From assembly GCA_022453515.1 (NCBI GenBank), contig JAJNNY010000014.1, positions 248,001 to 312,000 on the forward strand: 64,000 nt of DNA. Direction: 5' to 3'. This stretch comes from Astrocystis sublimbata. Taxonomy: Eukaryota > Ascomycota > Sordariomycetes > Xylariales > Xylariaceae. Each line of letters begins with the position of its first letter. The stretch's first letter is position 1. Below the pieces are notes generated by a model that had not been told where the DNA came from, did not search any database, and worked only from the letters and a program-made list of their open reading frames with translations. The position numbers and the translations under genes were made by a program. Positions 22,980 through 34,450 of this stretch are shown in pieces.

Positions 22980-24679
22980 ATGGCGTCTCCCAGTATTCAG
23001 AACCCACCTGCCGCCACCGAGTCTAAGTCATCCAAGAAGAAGAAGGCCAAGGCTGAGCGTGAGCGTACCGAGTCCCCAGCTCCCACCCTTTCGCCCACCG
23101 CCGAGAAGTCACACTCGGTTTCCGGCGCCGACGGCGACGATAGCTCTGAAAGCCCATATGTTCGTGAGCTGCAGAAGTACGTGGTCCCCATTGCCCATTG
23201 CCCATGTCCTCTTACCTTGTCAGCCTTACTCGCTACTTCCCCTCCTCTCCTCCAGCCTCGGGGTGTTGTTAAAGCTTGGCTAACAAAAAACCTAGGAACA
23301 TTCGCAACATCAACAAGAAAATCGTAAGCTAGGCCTTCCCACCTCGTCAGCCCAAACTCCATACCTTTTTACCCAACACTGCATAGTACCACAACGCCGT
23401 ATAGAACTAACCAGAGTTACAGAGCAATGCAGCAAAGACAGACCCCATCGTCGACCAACACAAGGGCAAGACACTTGACGAGCTCGTCGACGCTAAGATC
23501 ATCAATCCCGACCAACGCGCTCAACGTCTCAAGAAGCCCCAGCTTGAGTCACAGCTAGCTCAGTACGAGGATCAGCTTTCCCAGTACAAGAAGGTCGAGG
23601 ATGAGTACCGATCGCGTGCCACCACCGACAAGGCCAACCTCGAGAAGAGCTTGACCGAGAAGTTCGAGAAGGACAAGGCAGATGCCATCCGCGAGCTTAC
23701 CGACAAGGCTGCTGCCGACAACAAGAAGTCGCTGCACGATAACTTGTTGGCTCTTTCCCAATTCTTGCGCCTTGCTGCTGCCCGAAGATCCGAAGATGCT
23801 GATGCTACCCTCGACGAGAACATGGCATTGGAGGGTGTGCTCCTCAATGTCTATTCGGGCGACGAGCATGCTGTATCGACCATGCTCAAGCTCATTGAGG
23901 GCTCTCCCGACACCACTAGCAGTGTAGGTGGTGAGGAGCTCAAGACAACTTGTGAGGCCCCCTTGCCCCCCTTGCCCCCGTGAGGCACCGTCACACTTGC
24001 TAACAATGATGTAGATGCTCAAGTTAAGGCTGCAGCCTCGGCTTACCTTGTCCCATTCACTGCCGCCGAGACATCGCAGGAACCTTCCGCCACTGTCGAA
24101 TCGGACCAAACTGTCATACACGCCGGCTTGACCGAACTGGACATTAACGGAGCTACCGAGCCCTTGACAAACGGCCATACCGAGACCAACCCCCACACTG
24201 GAGCCCCTGCCAATTCCGGGGTTTCTGACGGCGCCGCCAACGCTGCGGCAGGTGGTGACTTGGATACTAACGTTAACCAAGAGGGTTGGGTCGAGGTTCC
24301 TCGGGACCCTGCCGAGACCGAAACTGGCTTGACAGCAACCCCCGCAGCTACACACAATGTGCAGTCTTGGGCCGATGACCAGCCTGAAAACCCACCAGAG
24401 GCAAGTCATGATTCGAGCTATCTCAACATCCAGCGTTCATCTTACTGACCATAATCATAGCAGCCATCCGCCCCCACGGATGCTAACGATGGCTTCCACC
24501 AGGTCCAACGCAACCGTACCCGTGGTAACGACCGGGAGGGCGGTTACCGAGGGCGAGGTCGTGGAGATCATCGCGGCCGTGGTCACCACGACGGTCGCGG
24601 AGGACGTGGTCGTGGACGTGGCCGCGGCAACGGTTATCGTGGCCGACCACGAGCTGAAGAGGCTCCCATTGCCGCGTAA
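22980..24679 (+). CDS. YAG7-like RGG-box protein
   Basis: Five exons (22980-23176, 23296-23323, 23423-23951, 24015-24400, 24461-24679) give 452 residues. The N-terminus is Lys/Ser-rich and disordered. YVRELQKNIRNINKKI, built across exons 1-3, starts a conserved helical region continuing through GKTLDELVDAKIINPDQ and a long coiled coil (about 105-180). The C-terminus is an RGG/RGR box (about residues 398-445), suggesting RNA binding. Intron 4 begins with GC (GAG|GCAAGT) and ends in AG, a GC-AG intron; splicing it leads straight into the RGG box. Resemblance to fungal Yag7-type proteins is recognised from the N-terminal helical motif. The cellular role is not established. Confidence 0.72.
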
Positions 24680-26665
24680 GCCGTTGCCAGCTTACCCGTT
24701 GGCTTCGGGGTTTGGCACACGTCTGGATCGCACCAATCTTGTTGTATATTATTATCCTGTTTTCGACTATGCTGTCACTACACAGTACCAGACGCGACAT
24801 CGTCTGTTAGGGTGGAAAAAGTATCGGTGCATGCGAAACGACTGATAATGTGTGTTGTTAGGCCGGTCATTGTTTTCAGGAGCGAAGAAAAAAACGGAAA
24901 GGGGCATTCAAACTGGCGTCGACTGATTCTCATGGTTTGATTTTCTCAACTGGGAGAACGGAAGGATCCTGTTTTTGGTGTGTTGTACAATAAAATAGCA
25001 GGTCAGCATTCACGGTCTTCCACGTATGTATCTTTTACTTTCCCCTTCTTTCGTGTAAAAGGTGAGAATACCATTGTAGCAGGCATTGTTTCCGAGCCTT
25101 GAGCCAATATTTCGCTCGTTATTCAGGGGACTTTGAACTCATTTCGTCACCGCAATCGGCACCACTAAGGCATAAAGCTCCACACAAGGCAGTCCTGAAA
25201 GAGTCTGGACAAGGCAACGAACATCATCGAAGGCAAGGATGGACAGCTTTCCAAACCAAGCTTATTTGCGCCGATGCTGAGCCGGGTTGCTGCTGAAGTC
25301 CGAAGCAAGCCTGCACATCAGGGTCAAGCCCCGTATTATTTAGATAGCAACGGCGTATATGCTTGTCTGGCGGGCACTCTTTGGAAATTCAGCCCAGATT
25401 GCTACTCCTAAGGCTGAAGTTCGGCTTCAGTTTTAGTAGCAATAATATAGTGTTAATTTGCAAAGAGTACCCGCCAGACGAGCACATACGCAAACTAGGG
25501 AGCTCTCCATTGTGGTCTGGATGGTATGGGCTGATTGTGGCTCTGATAGACGCTTGGTGGGTTGAAGCGGGAGAAATCCCATCCCGTGACGCTTCCTCCC
25601 CTTGAGGACGAGCCCGGCGGCCCTTTGCTCGCGAGGGGGGAAAGATATCGGTATCGGCTTGCTTCGTTTTGGAGATGAGCTGAGTTGTCTGTCTTTGCCT
25701 TCGATCGATGCTCGTCGTGGTCGTGCCTTGACTAGACTGGGCTTTTCGGGGTTGCCTTGAATGGATGGAGCTTGATGTTTTAGTGGCGATGTGTCATTAT
25801 TCAGTGACGAATTGAGTTCAGAGTTCCCTGGATCTATCCGTCTTGGGCTGCTTGAGAGCTTATTGTGGGTGGGTGATTGATTGTGTTGATTGCTTGATAA
25901 AACTATGTCTGTCTGTGTCTGTATCCGTGTCGCGGCAACTCGTAGTTAGAAAGTGAACTAACTGTGCGTGCGAGGTGAGAAAAATGAGGAAGACTACTTG
26001 AGCAATTGAAATCAAAGTGGGCAATTAGTTAGGAAATATGAATGAATAGAATCTTGGAAGGATCCGGAAGCTTGCTTGAGACATCATGCATGTACAGGAT
26101 GTGGGTTGCGGTCGGTGTTTCATCTGCCCATCCCGCTACAGTACGCCACGTCATTCTCGCCACGACATACGGTTTATGCCTCATTATCAACATCATGATT
26201 ATGTTAAACCTCGTAATAAGCAACGTCACGGGTATGGCTTTGAGTCTGCTTTGAGATGGGTTCTACATGGTCATGCTATTAGCAGAGTATAATCATATAC
26301 TCTGCTGTTGATCTTGTGAGGGACTAATATGTGTAAATAGTTGTCCTAGGGGCTTAGTAATGGTTAGAATGACAGTTTCATTTGCCTCGTACTGTAACTC
26401 TGGTATATTGCATGCTAATTAACTATCGAAGCATATTGTTCTTTTTGTTGCTGTTATGACTCATATACGTAATGTCATCACGTCTTGTTGATCGGACGAA
26501 TTGGGAATGGCAGTGGTCTGAAGATTCGTATGATTTACGGTGGCCCTTGGCTTGTTAAGAGCCGATCCATACTATATAATTACATGAATAGACTGATCAT
26601 TCCATTCTGCATGCTCACTTCTTTCTTTCTTTCTTCTCCTTTCGGATGCAAGAGTACTTAGGTAT
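24680..26665. other. Convergent intergenic region, about 2 kb
   Basis: Contains a foldback element at 25353-25491 (separate entry) and a CTTT run at 26621-26636. No credible gene was found. Confidence 0.55.
25353..25491. repeat. 139-bp foldback (inverted repeat) element
   Basis: The outer arms 25353-25383 and 25461-25491 are inverted copies matching at 28 of 31 positions; all three differences are transitions. Inside, a second inverted pair (ATTGCTACT... at 25398 and ...AGTAGCAAT ending 25443) nests around the loop, so almost the whole element folds into one long hairpin. It could be a MITE-like relic or a hairpin-RNA source. No target-site duplication is obvious. Confidence 0.75.
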
Positions 26666-29600
26666 CTAGCTAATATACCCATTCGCCCCCAACCACTCCC
26701 TCAGCACATTCGCGTCACGAGTATAGTACGCCGCACGTCCACGCACCGCATCCTTGACCTGCTCAAGCGTGCGGTCGAAGCTACTCGTATCCTTGTCCGC
26801 GAAGAACGTCTCGATCTCAGCAACATACTTGACATCGACGAACTTGTTCAGCGAGATCTTGACAAAGCGGTCCAGAACCACCGGGTTCGCCATCTTGGTT
26901 GTCAGCTTGCTCCAGTTTTCGCGCATGTAGTCCCATTGGATGTTGCGCGCGACCGAGTTGACCGCGAGAGAGCTGCCGAGGGAGTGCATGTCGCCCGAGG
27001 GGACGGACTCGGAGGCTGGTGCGGGGGGCGAGATGTCGAAGAGGAAGGACAGCAGCTCGGACTTGATGAGTTCGGTGTCCTTGGTCTGGCCGAGGGAGGA
27101 GAGGCAGACTTCCTTGCCGTCGATCGAGGAGCCGTTGTTCCATTCCTTCTTGAGCACTTTGACGGCCTCGGCGGGTTTGGTCTTGATAGCGGTGCGGTAG
27201 ACAACGGTTCGTAGACTAGGGTGGAAGGTGGTGCCTTGCGAGACCCAGGTGTCGAAGAGAGACAGGGCCTTCTCCACTGATCTATTTACGAAAGCTAGTT
27301 AGTAATCTGTATGATAAGTTCCCTCGGAAGCAGAGGAAAAATTCAGGGAGTTTAGTGACGCCATTCGACTTACGCAGGATGTCCGTTGGCCACGGCATTG
27401 AGAAGTAGTCGTTTACGCAACAATCCAGTCAGGTAGTCCTCGCTCTCAGAGAACTCCCAACCAATCTTCGCTACAGCGCTGTCAATGAGTTTCAAAGAGA
27501 AGCTCTCAAGACCCTTCTTGAGATCGTCATCCTGGCCAAAGATAGACTTGAGGCCGCTGATGGAATCAAGGACTTGGCACCATACGAGGTAGTTTGTTTC
27601 AGTTCCAAAGCCTTGAACAAATGAAAGAAGCGCCGCTGGGGAGCCGTAGCCAGAGAACGCCAAATCAGCCGCGGAGCCAATGATGGAAATCTTGTCTTCG
27701 GTGCTTAGGCGGTCGAGCTGGGTGCCCAGCTTAGCCAGGCGGGCAGGCGGGTAGTTGGTGCGGTAGAATCCAGTGGCGTTGCTGTTGATCTTGTAGAAGT
27801 CGTTATCAATGCCCCTCAGAGTCGTGTTCCTTTCCGTTAAGGCCAGAGACTGGATGCCTTGCTCCCCAACCTTGCCTTGAAGGCCAAGAGGAACCCACCA
27901 GACCGTCTCATCTTCTTCGGGCTTGGGATCGCCGGTTGACAGGAAGCGGTTTTGTTTGATGGATATTGTGCCTGGCTCCTCGGCGATAGTGATCAGAGGG
28001 TGGCCGATCTTCTCAATCCAGTTGCCCATCAGCTCATTGACGTTGGCACCTGAGGCCTCAGACAGAGCTTGCCACAGATACTCAGTCTTCGCGTTTCCGT
28101 ATTGGTGCTTCCTGAGATATGCGCCAACGCCCTGAAGGAACGTCTTCTCTCCCAGGTGGTTGACCAGCATACGAAGAGTTGAGCAACCTTTGAGATAGCT
28201 GATGTGATCGAAGATCTGGTTCACATCCAGAGCATCCTGAACTGGGACGTGAACGGGGTGCGAGGCACGCATGCCGTCGAGCTTGAAAGCCATCTCCATA
28301 CCCTCATTGACGAATTGCGCCCAGACCTGCCAGTCAGGGTGGAACTCGTTGACGGCATACCAGCCAGCCCAGGTCGCGAATGACTCGTTGAGCCAGAGCT
28401 CATCCCACCAGTCCATGGTGACGAGGTTACCGAACCATTGGTGAGCTAGCTCGTGGGCAACGACGTAGGCGACACGGTTCTTGTATCTGGCATCCGAGGT
28501 CTTCTCGTCGAATAAAACAGCAGTTGTGCGGTATGTCACCAATCCCCAGTTTTCCATTGCACCATGTGTGAACTCGTGAACAGCTAGCAGGTCAGACTTG
28601 GGAAGGGGGTAGTCGATACCAAAACTTTCCGAAAAGAGATCAATTGTCTTAGGAGCATGTTCGAGTGCGTAGCGGCCCTGTTCTTTCAGACCTCGTGTGG
28701 TATACACGCGTACAGGGATCTGCTTTCCATTGTACTTGCGCTCAGTGAAAGCCTCAACGTATTCGAAATCTCCAACAGCCCAGGCCAACAAATATGTGCT
28801 CATCACTGGAGTACGTTCGAAGGATACGTTCTGAAAACCGTCACGGGTCTTTGTGATAGTCTTGACAGGCATGTTCGACAACGCTACTTGGTCCTCTGGG
28901 ATCTCGATCTGAAAGTCGAAAGTGGCCTTGAGCCGGGGCTCATCGAAACACGGGAACGCCCTCCGAGCATCACAGGCTTCAAACTGGGTGGAAAACATAT
29001 AGTGGAAGGTGTCATCTTTGGGGACCGATGCGGCGGCGGGGACGACGGGCTTGTACTTGCTCCTGTAGAACCCGGCCATGTCATTGTTGATGGTGCCTTT
29101 GAATGTGATCTTAAGGGTAGCATTTTCCGAGGCGGGAATCTCTTCAGCAAACTGGAGTGTTGCCCGCTGTTTCTTATCGTTGTAGCTGAAGGTAGCTGTC
29201 TGGAATGACTTAACAGAGCTGCCGCCTTCGATGGTCACCTCGGCCTTTTCAAGGGCCAATTCAAGAGAGTTTAGCACAATCTCCTTGACAGGCTCGGCAA
29301 CAGAGACGTTGATTCTTTTACCGTGGTCAATCACTATGAAACATGAAGGCAGCGAGGTTCGAGTTACTTACGAGACACTCCCTTGATACGACCAGTCACC
29401 GAAATTCATAGACGAGATAGAGAGATCATAGTGAGAGGCCTTGACAACAGCCGGCAGGATATCGCGGTCCGCCATGATGGAAGAGGGGATGATGGCAGCA
29501 CAGGAGACCCGAGGTGTGGTGGAAAAGTGTCGTGATGCAGAGAGAGGAAAGGACACAAATGCCCCGCGTCCTTTGTACAAGTCTCGAATATGATGGTGGG

Positions 29601-29946
29601 GCAACCGAGCTGTAGGAGCAGCAGACAGCGAGACGGATTTGGCAGGTGACAAGCAATTGATAGTCCTACGGGTCGGTTGGGTAACCGCACGATAGAGTGT
29701 TCGAGTGTAGCCAATATTACAGTCCCGAAACAGATCGATTGGCTTTGCTGAGGACCAAGGGGAGACGAGCTTCGTGGTCACACTACGTGTGTCGCTCCGG
29801 TGGGTTGTAGATTGTGCAATGAAGCTGCCCCTCATCATGGGTACCATGGGGTAGGTCATAGCTGTGCCGCCACTACGCGCCATGAGGGGAGCTCCAGATC
29901 GTGCCCCGAATCGGGCTAGCTGCCCTATCAAGTCCATCTTGACCAA
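26666..29946 (-). CDS. M1 family zinc aminopeptidase (Ape2/Aap1 type)
   Basis: Exons 29946-29372, 29314-27374 and 27281-26666 (minus strand) give 1043 residues. The exopeptidase motif GAMEN is at 443-447, zinc site HELAH at 479-483, with the third ligand Glu502 in NES, the HExxHx18E pattern of gluzincin aminopeptidases. It removes N-terminal residues from peptides. The exon 1/2 junction was set at an AAAAG acceptor because it restores YQGSVSINVSV and keeps frame; the nearer CATAG acceptor shifts frame. An internal ATG at 29475 (MADRDILP) starts a canonical 886-residue cytosolic form. The 157 residues before it are Arg/Ser-rich with few acids and contain RHFSTTPRV, like a mitochondrial presequence, so one gene may yield two differently located forms. 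Confidence 0.93.
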
Positions 29947-30670
29947 ATTGTCTGCAGAGAGAGTGTGGGACCAATCTGGATCATGAGGACAATGAAACCG
30001 ACCGAGACACCGGCAGAACCGAAGAGAGGAGAAAAGAATACCTATTGATTATCGGAACTTTCTGGCTGGGACTCAAGGAGGTGGAGGTGTTTGAGCTTCA
30101 ATGGCACTCATGATTCCCCCAAGCTTCGGATTGTGTCTTAGAAAGCTTGAAAGTTAATGTTGAAGGGTGTTGCTTTGTTGCTGCTGCTGCTATGCTCATG
30201 AGAATCGACGGGTGCTCTAGGCGAGTATGAACACTGGACAATGATACAACAAGGTAGCTGTGTATATGAAGATCCAAAGACAATATACAAGTAACGAATG
30301 CGAAAGTCTGGCAAATGAACGCTTCGCACCAAGAATGGATGGCTTTCCTGCTGGAGCAAAGGTGGACAGTAGGTAGAGACAGGAATTTGTTGGTTAGGTC
30401 CAATCATTTGCGAGGTCCCGCATTGCACTGGGGACCTGTCTAGGTATGTATCCTTATAAGCAGCATTGTGCGGTTTCGCATACCTGCATGCAGGACAGTG
30501 CGCGGCACCATCACCACCTGGTGACAAGCGTGCCGCTAAGCACGAAAAGGGAAGTCTATTTTGATCCAATGCATCAGCCAAACTGATGTTGGACAACCTT
30601 CGAGTTGAAAGATGGGTAGCAAGCTAATTGGTAGCAATCAGTATCGTTGCTCATGCTATAAGTCAGCAAG
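29947..30670. other. Divergent intergenic region
   Basis: Promoters of the aminopeptidase (minus) and APC10 (plus). No credible gene was seen. Confidence 0.55.
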
Positions 30671-32173
30671 ATGGACGACAGAGATGCGGATCATGGGGGG
30701 CCATCATCATCGGCCCATGGCACCCGCCGCCAGCAGGCGAGGGAGCTCCGTCGCCGGTTGCTAAGGGCGAGCCGCACTGCTATCCAGGACGTCCAAGACC
30801 GGGTCCATGGCACTCCCATGCCCCCCGTGGAAGACGAAGAATCGACCTACGATGCGCGCCCGCAATTAGGCATCTCACCAGATCCTAGATGGACTTTCGT
30901 GACACCTGATGGTCAGTTAGTTGGACACTTGCCTCAATTTTCCCCAACACAGGCCACACCACCTCCCCTGCAACCAGCATATCTCACCATCCTCCCCTTC
31001 ATTGCTATGATTGTAGCCCGACCTTGATCTTCGCTATCTTTTTTGTTCCTTTTCTCGATCTCCTCATGTCTTCATTTGGCGAGCGGCCGGGGGCACAGTT
31101 GTCCCCCATGCCTTCTCGATGGCGTGTGGTTCGAAACAGTAGCGCTCCTTCAACCCCTTCAACTTGGACATCTGATCAGCGTCAGCAAGGCGAAGGAGAG
31201 GAAGAGGGTATTTACGCACTCTAGATTCCAATAAGCCTACTCCCTTTGACTGTTGCTGATCGTGTCGCAGGACGAACCAACGGAGATGAGCTGCAGCGCC
31301 CTCCCATGGGAAGACTTAGCCCCAGTGAGGATGGAGACCACGATGTAGACGCCGGCGCTGAGGCCAGCCATCTTGAGGAGGAAGAAGAAGGGTATGCGGA
31401 AAATGAAGGCGACGAGGCCGCCGAGGCCGAGGAGGTAGAAGAAGAAGAAGAGGAGCCGCAGTTCGACGCCAGTGCCATAGGCTTGAAGGAGATCAGCAAC
31501 CTTGCTAGCTTCACGGTCAGCAGCTACAAGCCCGGATGCGGAGTGAAGGAGCTTCGAGATGACGATGCCAATCAATACTGGCAGTATGTCTACGCTCTCT
31601 ACTGCTTGCCTCAGGTTGCATGGCTAATTGTGTCGCAGGTCGGATGGGCCCCAGCCCCATCGCCTCAACATACACTTCATCAAGCGCGTCGAGATTCGGG
31701 CATTGCGGCTTTACTTGGACTACGAGCTTGACGAGAGTTACACCCCTACCAAGATCCAGATCACAGCCGGCACAGGTCCCAACCTGACCATTCCCTACAC
31801 TACCATGGAGCTTAACATGCCCAAAGGCTGGATCGATATTCCGATTGAAGGCGCCGGTGGCGGCCCCGACGGCAACTCGCTCTGCTGCTTCTTCGTCCGA
31901 GTCATCATTCTCGAGAACCACCAGAACGGCAAGGACACGCATATCCGGGGCATCAAGGTGTACGCGCTAGACGAGGGCGCCGACACGGTCGACAACAATC
32001 CTATCGATGATGTTGTGAACAATCTCGAGGACTACCGTCTGCGTATCAAGCGGATGAGTCTCGGCGAGAGCGACGATGAAGCCCTGCTGCGCAAGGCCAA
32101 AGGCAAGAAACACACGCCCGGCGACGGCGGACTGACCATTCCCGACTTCATGAGAGAGCCGGAGATTCGCTAA
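30671..32173 (+). CDS. APC10: Anaphase-promoting complex subunit 10 (DOC domain)
   Basis: Exons 30671-30911, 31271-31583 and 31639-32173 encode 362 residues. APC10 helps the APC/C ubiquitin ligase bind D-box substrates. The DOC beta-sandwich starts at LASFTVSSYKPGCGV near residue 150 and continues across the second junction, which restores the conserved NQYWQSDGPQPH. Later segments RLYLDYELDESYTPTKIQI and GWIDIPI also fit. The last two residues are Ile-Arg, the IR tail that docks APC10 to the TPR subunit CDC27. The first 140 residues are an acidic, low-complexity extension (long Glu runs) absent from yeast and human proteins, common in filamentous fungi. Intron 1 is long (359 bases) and the least certain boundary. 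Confidence 0.93.
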
Positions 32174-33379
32174 ACTGATTGACACGAACATCGGAGTCCG
32201 GAAGCGGTGACGGAAACAAAAAGACGATTGCGACACGATACAAAAGGGCTACGGCGGCGGCGTTTGGGAGGTTGGGCACTGATACCCCTTGCTTGTTCAT
32301 GGATGATGGAAGTAGTATAGTTGACCCGAGATCAACTAAGACCAACGATGGGCAAATCGGAATTTCGATAATGGAAATCGTCGGGTTTTGTCAGGCCTCT
32401 ACGTATTGCTGCCGTCAGTATTACGCAGGGCGCAGACACCCTTGTCAAGGGGAGCTTTGCAGAACTGGTCGCTCAACATCACGCATCAATATCTCCTCAC
32501 CTTGTTGAGCTTCAAGCTTACTACTAGTAGAATATTCTGTAGGAAAATATACCCATAATACCATCATACTAACCAAAGATTTGCTGATCTGGGTAAACTG
32601 TGAGATCTTGCATGCTTAGTTCGAACTCTGACAGGTGAGACAAGTGCGACAGGAAACCCTTCTCGAAGCCAAGATCGATCGGCGTTGCCGGCCGGACAAT
32701 CGGAGATAAGTAGCGCATAGGCACACGCATACTCGTAGGTAACAATGGCTGGCTTGGCGTAACTGCCACACCTTTGTTCTCCAACGGGCGACGCCGCTCG
32801 ACGCTCGACGCTTACTCGCAGGGTCCCCCGCTTGACCCTGAAAATGGCCCCGGTCAGGAACCGTCGCAGAGCCAACGCTGACCTTGCCTGGCTCAAACAA
32901 GGTGTGGCCCGTCTCCGTCAGCATTAATCGCTCCCGCCCAGCCAACCCAGAACCCGCCCCGAGCGAGACCCTTCCCTTCTGCTGCTAAGATGTACTATTG
33001 CAAGAGCCCAGATGATCCCAAGTAGAGTTCCCTAACGGGGACAGGACGGGGACACGGGATGAACAAAAGATGACTGACTTTCCCGCAACGCAACGCAACA
33101 CAATGCTGGGGCGAGGTAGGGCCGAGAACAGCAGTCAGTTCCCTCGGCACATGCTTGTTTGGTTGCGATTCTCGTTTATGATTTTTGACTTACGTTTCAG
33201 CCTGTTTCTTCAAGGTTCCTGTTATGCGTCGAGTTACATAAGTAGAACCTTACTTAACCTTCAAGTAATACGAGGGTGATGTGCTAGCATACCTCCCAAC
33301 TCTCACTGTACTTACCTTTCGAGTTGCGTTCTTCATTGCCATATTCCCAAGCGACGTCCACTGTCGCAATGACTCGGAA
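32174..33379. other. Intergenic region between APC10 and the POF1-like gene
   Basis: No credible gene was found. The frame of the next gene is open from 33281, but the stretch before 33380 looks like leader sequence. Confidence 0.5.
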
Positions 33380-34450
33380 ATGGCGCGTCTACCTCCAAAC
33401 ATAGTATTGCGCTTCGCGCAGGCGCTGAAGTCCTTCGAGGCTTCCGAATCGACATTTCGAGTGCTATGCTCGCTCTCGCCGTCCTCGGCATCGGCATCTA
33501 GTGCCGCAGCGCCGGAATTCGCTCCGCCGGAACCCCCGCAGCAGCCGGCCAAGTATATCCTCGTGCTCGACTCCTCGTTCAACCCGCCGACGCTCGCGCA
33601 TCATCGCATGGTCATTTCCGCGCTGAAGGACCCACGCTACAGGACGAAAGGGCCGCACAATACGGATGAGGCTAGGGATAAGGAGGCCGCGAAGCCTCAA
33701 GGCATGTCAGAGACGAGCGCCGCCTCGCGCGTCCTGCTTCTCCTCGCCATCAACAACGCCGACAAGGCGCCGAAGCCGGCGGCTTTTCCGCAGCGACTGT
33801 CCATGATGTATGCCTTTGCGCAGGGAATACTCGCCGAAGCAGCCGCCGAGGAGAATCAAACCCAAAATCAAGAAGGCTTAGACAGGACAAGCACAAGCAT
33901 AGGCTGCGAAGCCGTCGACATAGCCATCACCACAGAGCCCTACTTCCACGCCAAAGCGCAATCGATCGCCATCAGCGACTTCTACAACGGCCTCAACGAC
34001 ACGGCGGCCGACTCGGACAGCGCCGTCAGCATGGACAACGCGGCCGAGTCGGAGCAGGTCTATCTCACGGGGTACGACACGCTGATCCGCATCTTTGATC
34101 CGAAGTACTATACTGCTAAGTCCATGCGGGCTTCGCTGGATCCTTTTTTCGCGTATGCGATTCTCAGGGTCACAATGCGGACTGATGATAGCTGGGGCGA
34201 TGCGGTGGCGCAGATGAAGTATTTGGAGGAGTTGAGAGGGGGCAAGTTGGAGGATGTGGGCGGGAGGAAGGAGTGGGTTGATAGGATTGAGATGGTGCAG
34301 GGAAGGAAAGGAGATGAGGCGATTATTAGTAGCACCAAGGTTAGGGATGCTGTTCGTGACGAGGATTGGGAGGCGCTTGGGGGACTGGTGGGTCAGGATG
34401 TGGTTGGGTGGATTCGCGAGAATGGACTGTATGCTGGTGGTGAGGCGTAA
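33380..34450 (+). CDS. Nicotinamide-nucleotide adenylyltransferase-like protein (Pof1 family)
   Basis: Single exon, 356 residues from ATG 33380 (MARLPP). The nucleotidyltransferase signature DSSFNPPTLAHHRM lies at residues 64-77, with the His pair at 74-75 standing for the (H/T)xGH motif. A second signature ISSTKVRDAV near residue 325 is the ISSTxxR motif. These two motifs define the NMNAT fold, and the fungal group with the PPTLAHHRM form includes yeast Pof1, linked to NMN adenylylation and stress tolerance. An insert of about 40 residues (80-125) is low complexity. The frame extends 33 codons upstream to 33281; that N-terminus would be hydrophobic and seems less likely. Confidence 0.8.
   Translation: MARLPPNIVLRFAQALKSFEASESTFRVLCSLSPSSASASSAAAPEFAPPEPPQQPAKYILVLDSSFNPPTLAHHRMVISALKDPRYRTKGPHNTDEARDKEAAKPQGMSETSAASRVLLLLAINNADKAPKPAAFPQRLSMMYAFAQGILAEAAAEENQTQNQEGLDRTSTSIGCEAVDIAITTEPYFHAKAQSIAISDFYNGLNDTAADSDSAVSMDNAAESEQVYLTGYDTLIRIFDPKYYTAKSMRASLDPFFAYAILRVTMRTDDSWGDAVAQMKYLEELRGGKLEDVGGRKEWVDRIEMVQGRKGDEAIISSTKVRDAVRDEDWEALGGLVGQDVVGWIRENGLYAGGEA

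Noticed and set aside
24128..24845. Separate ORFs around the 3' end of the YAG7-like gene
   Set aside because: They are explained by exons 4 and 5 joined through the GC-AG intron; the other frames are shadows of the RGG-coding sequence.
29315..29334. Aminopeptidase exon 2 starting at the CATAG acceptor (29333)
   Set aside because: It shifts the reading frame relative to the strong GTAAGT donor; the AAAAG acceptor 19 bases downstream keeps frame and restores the family alignment.
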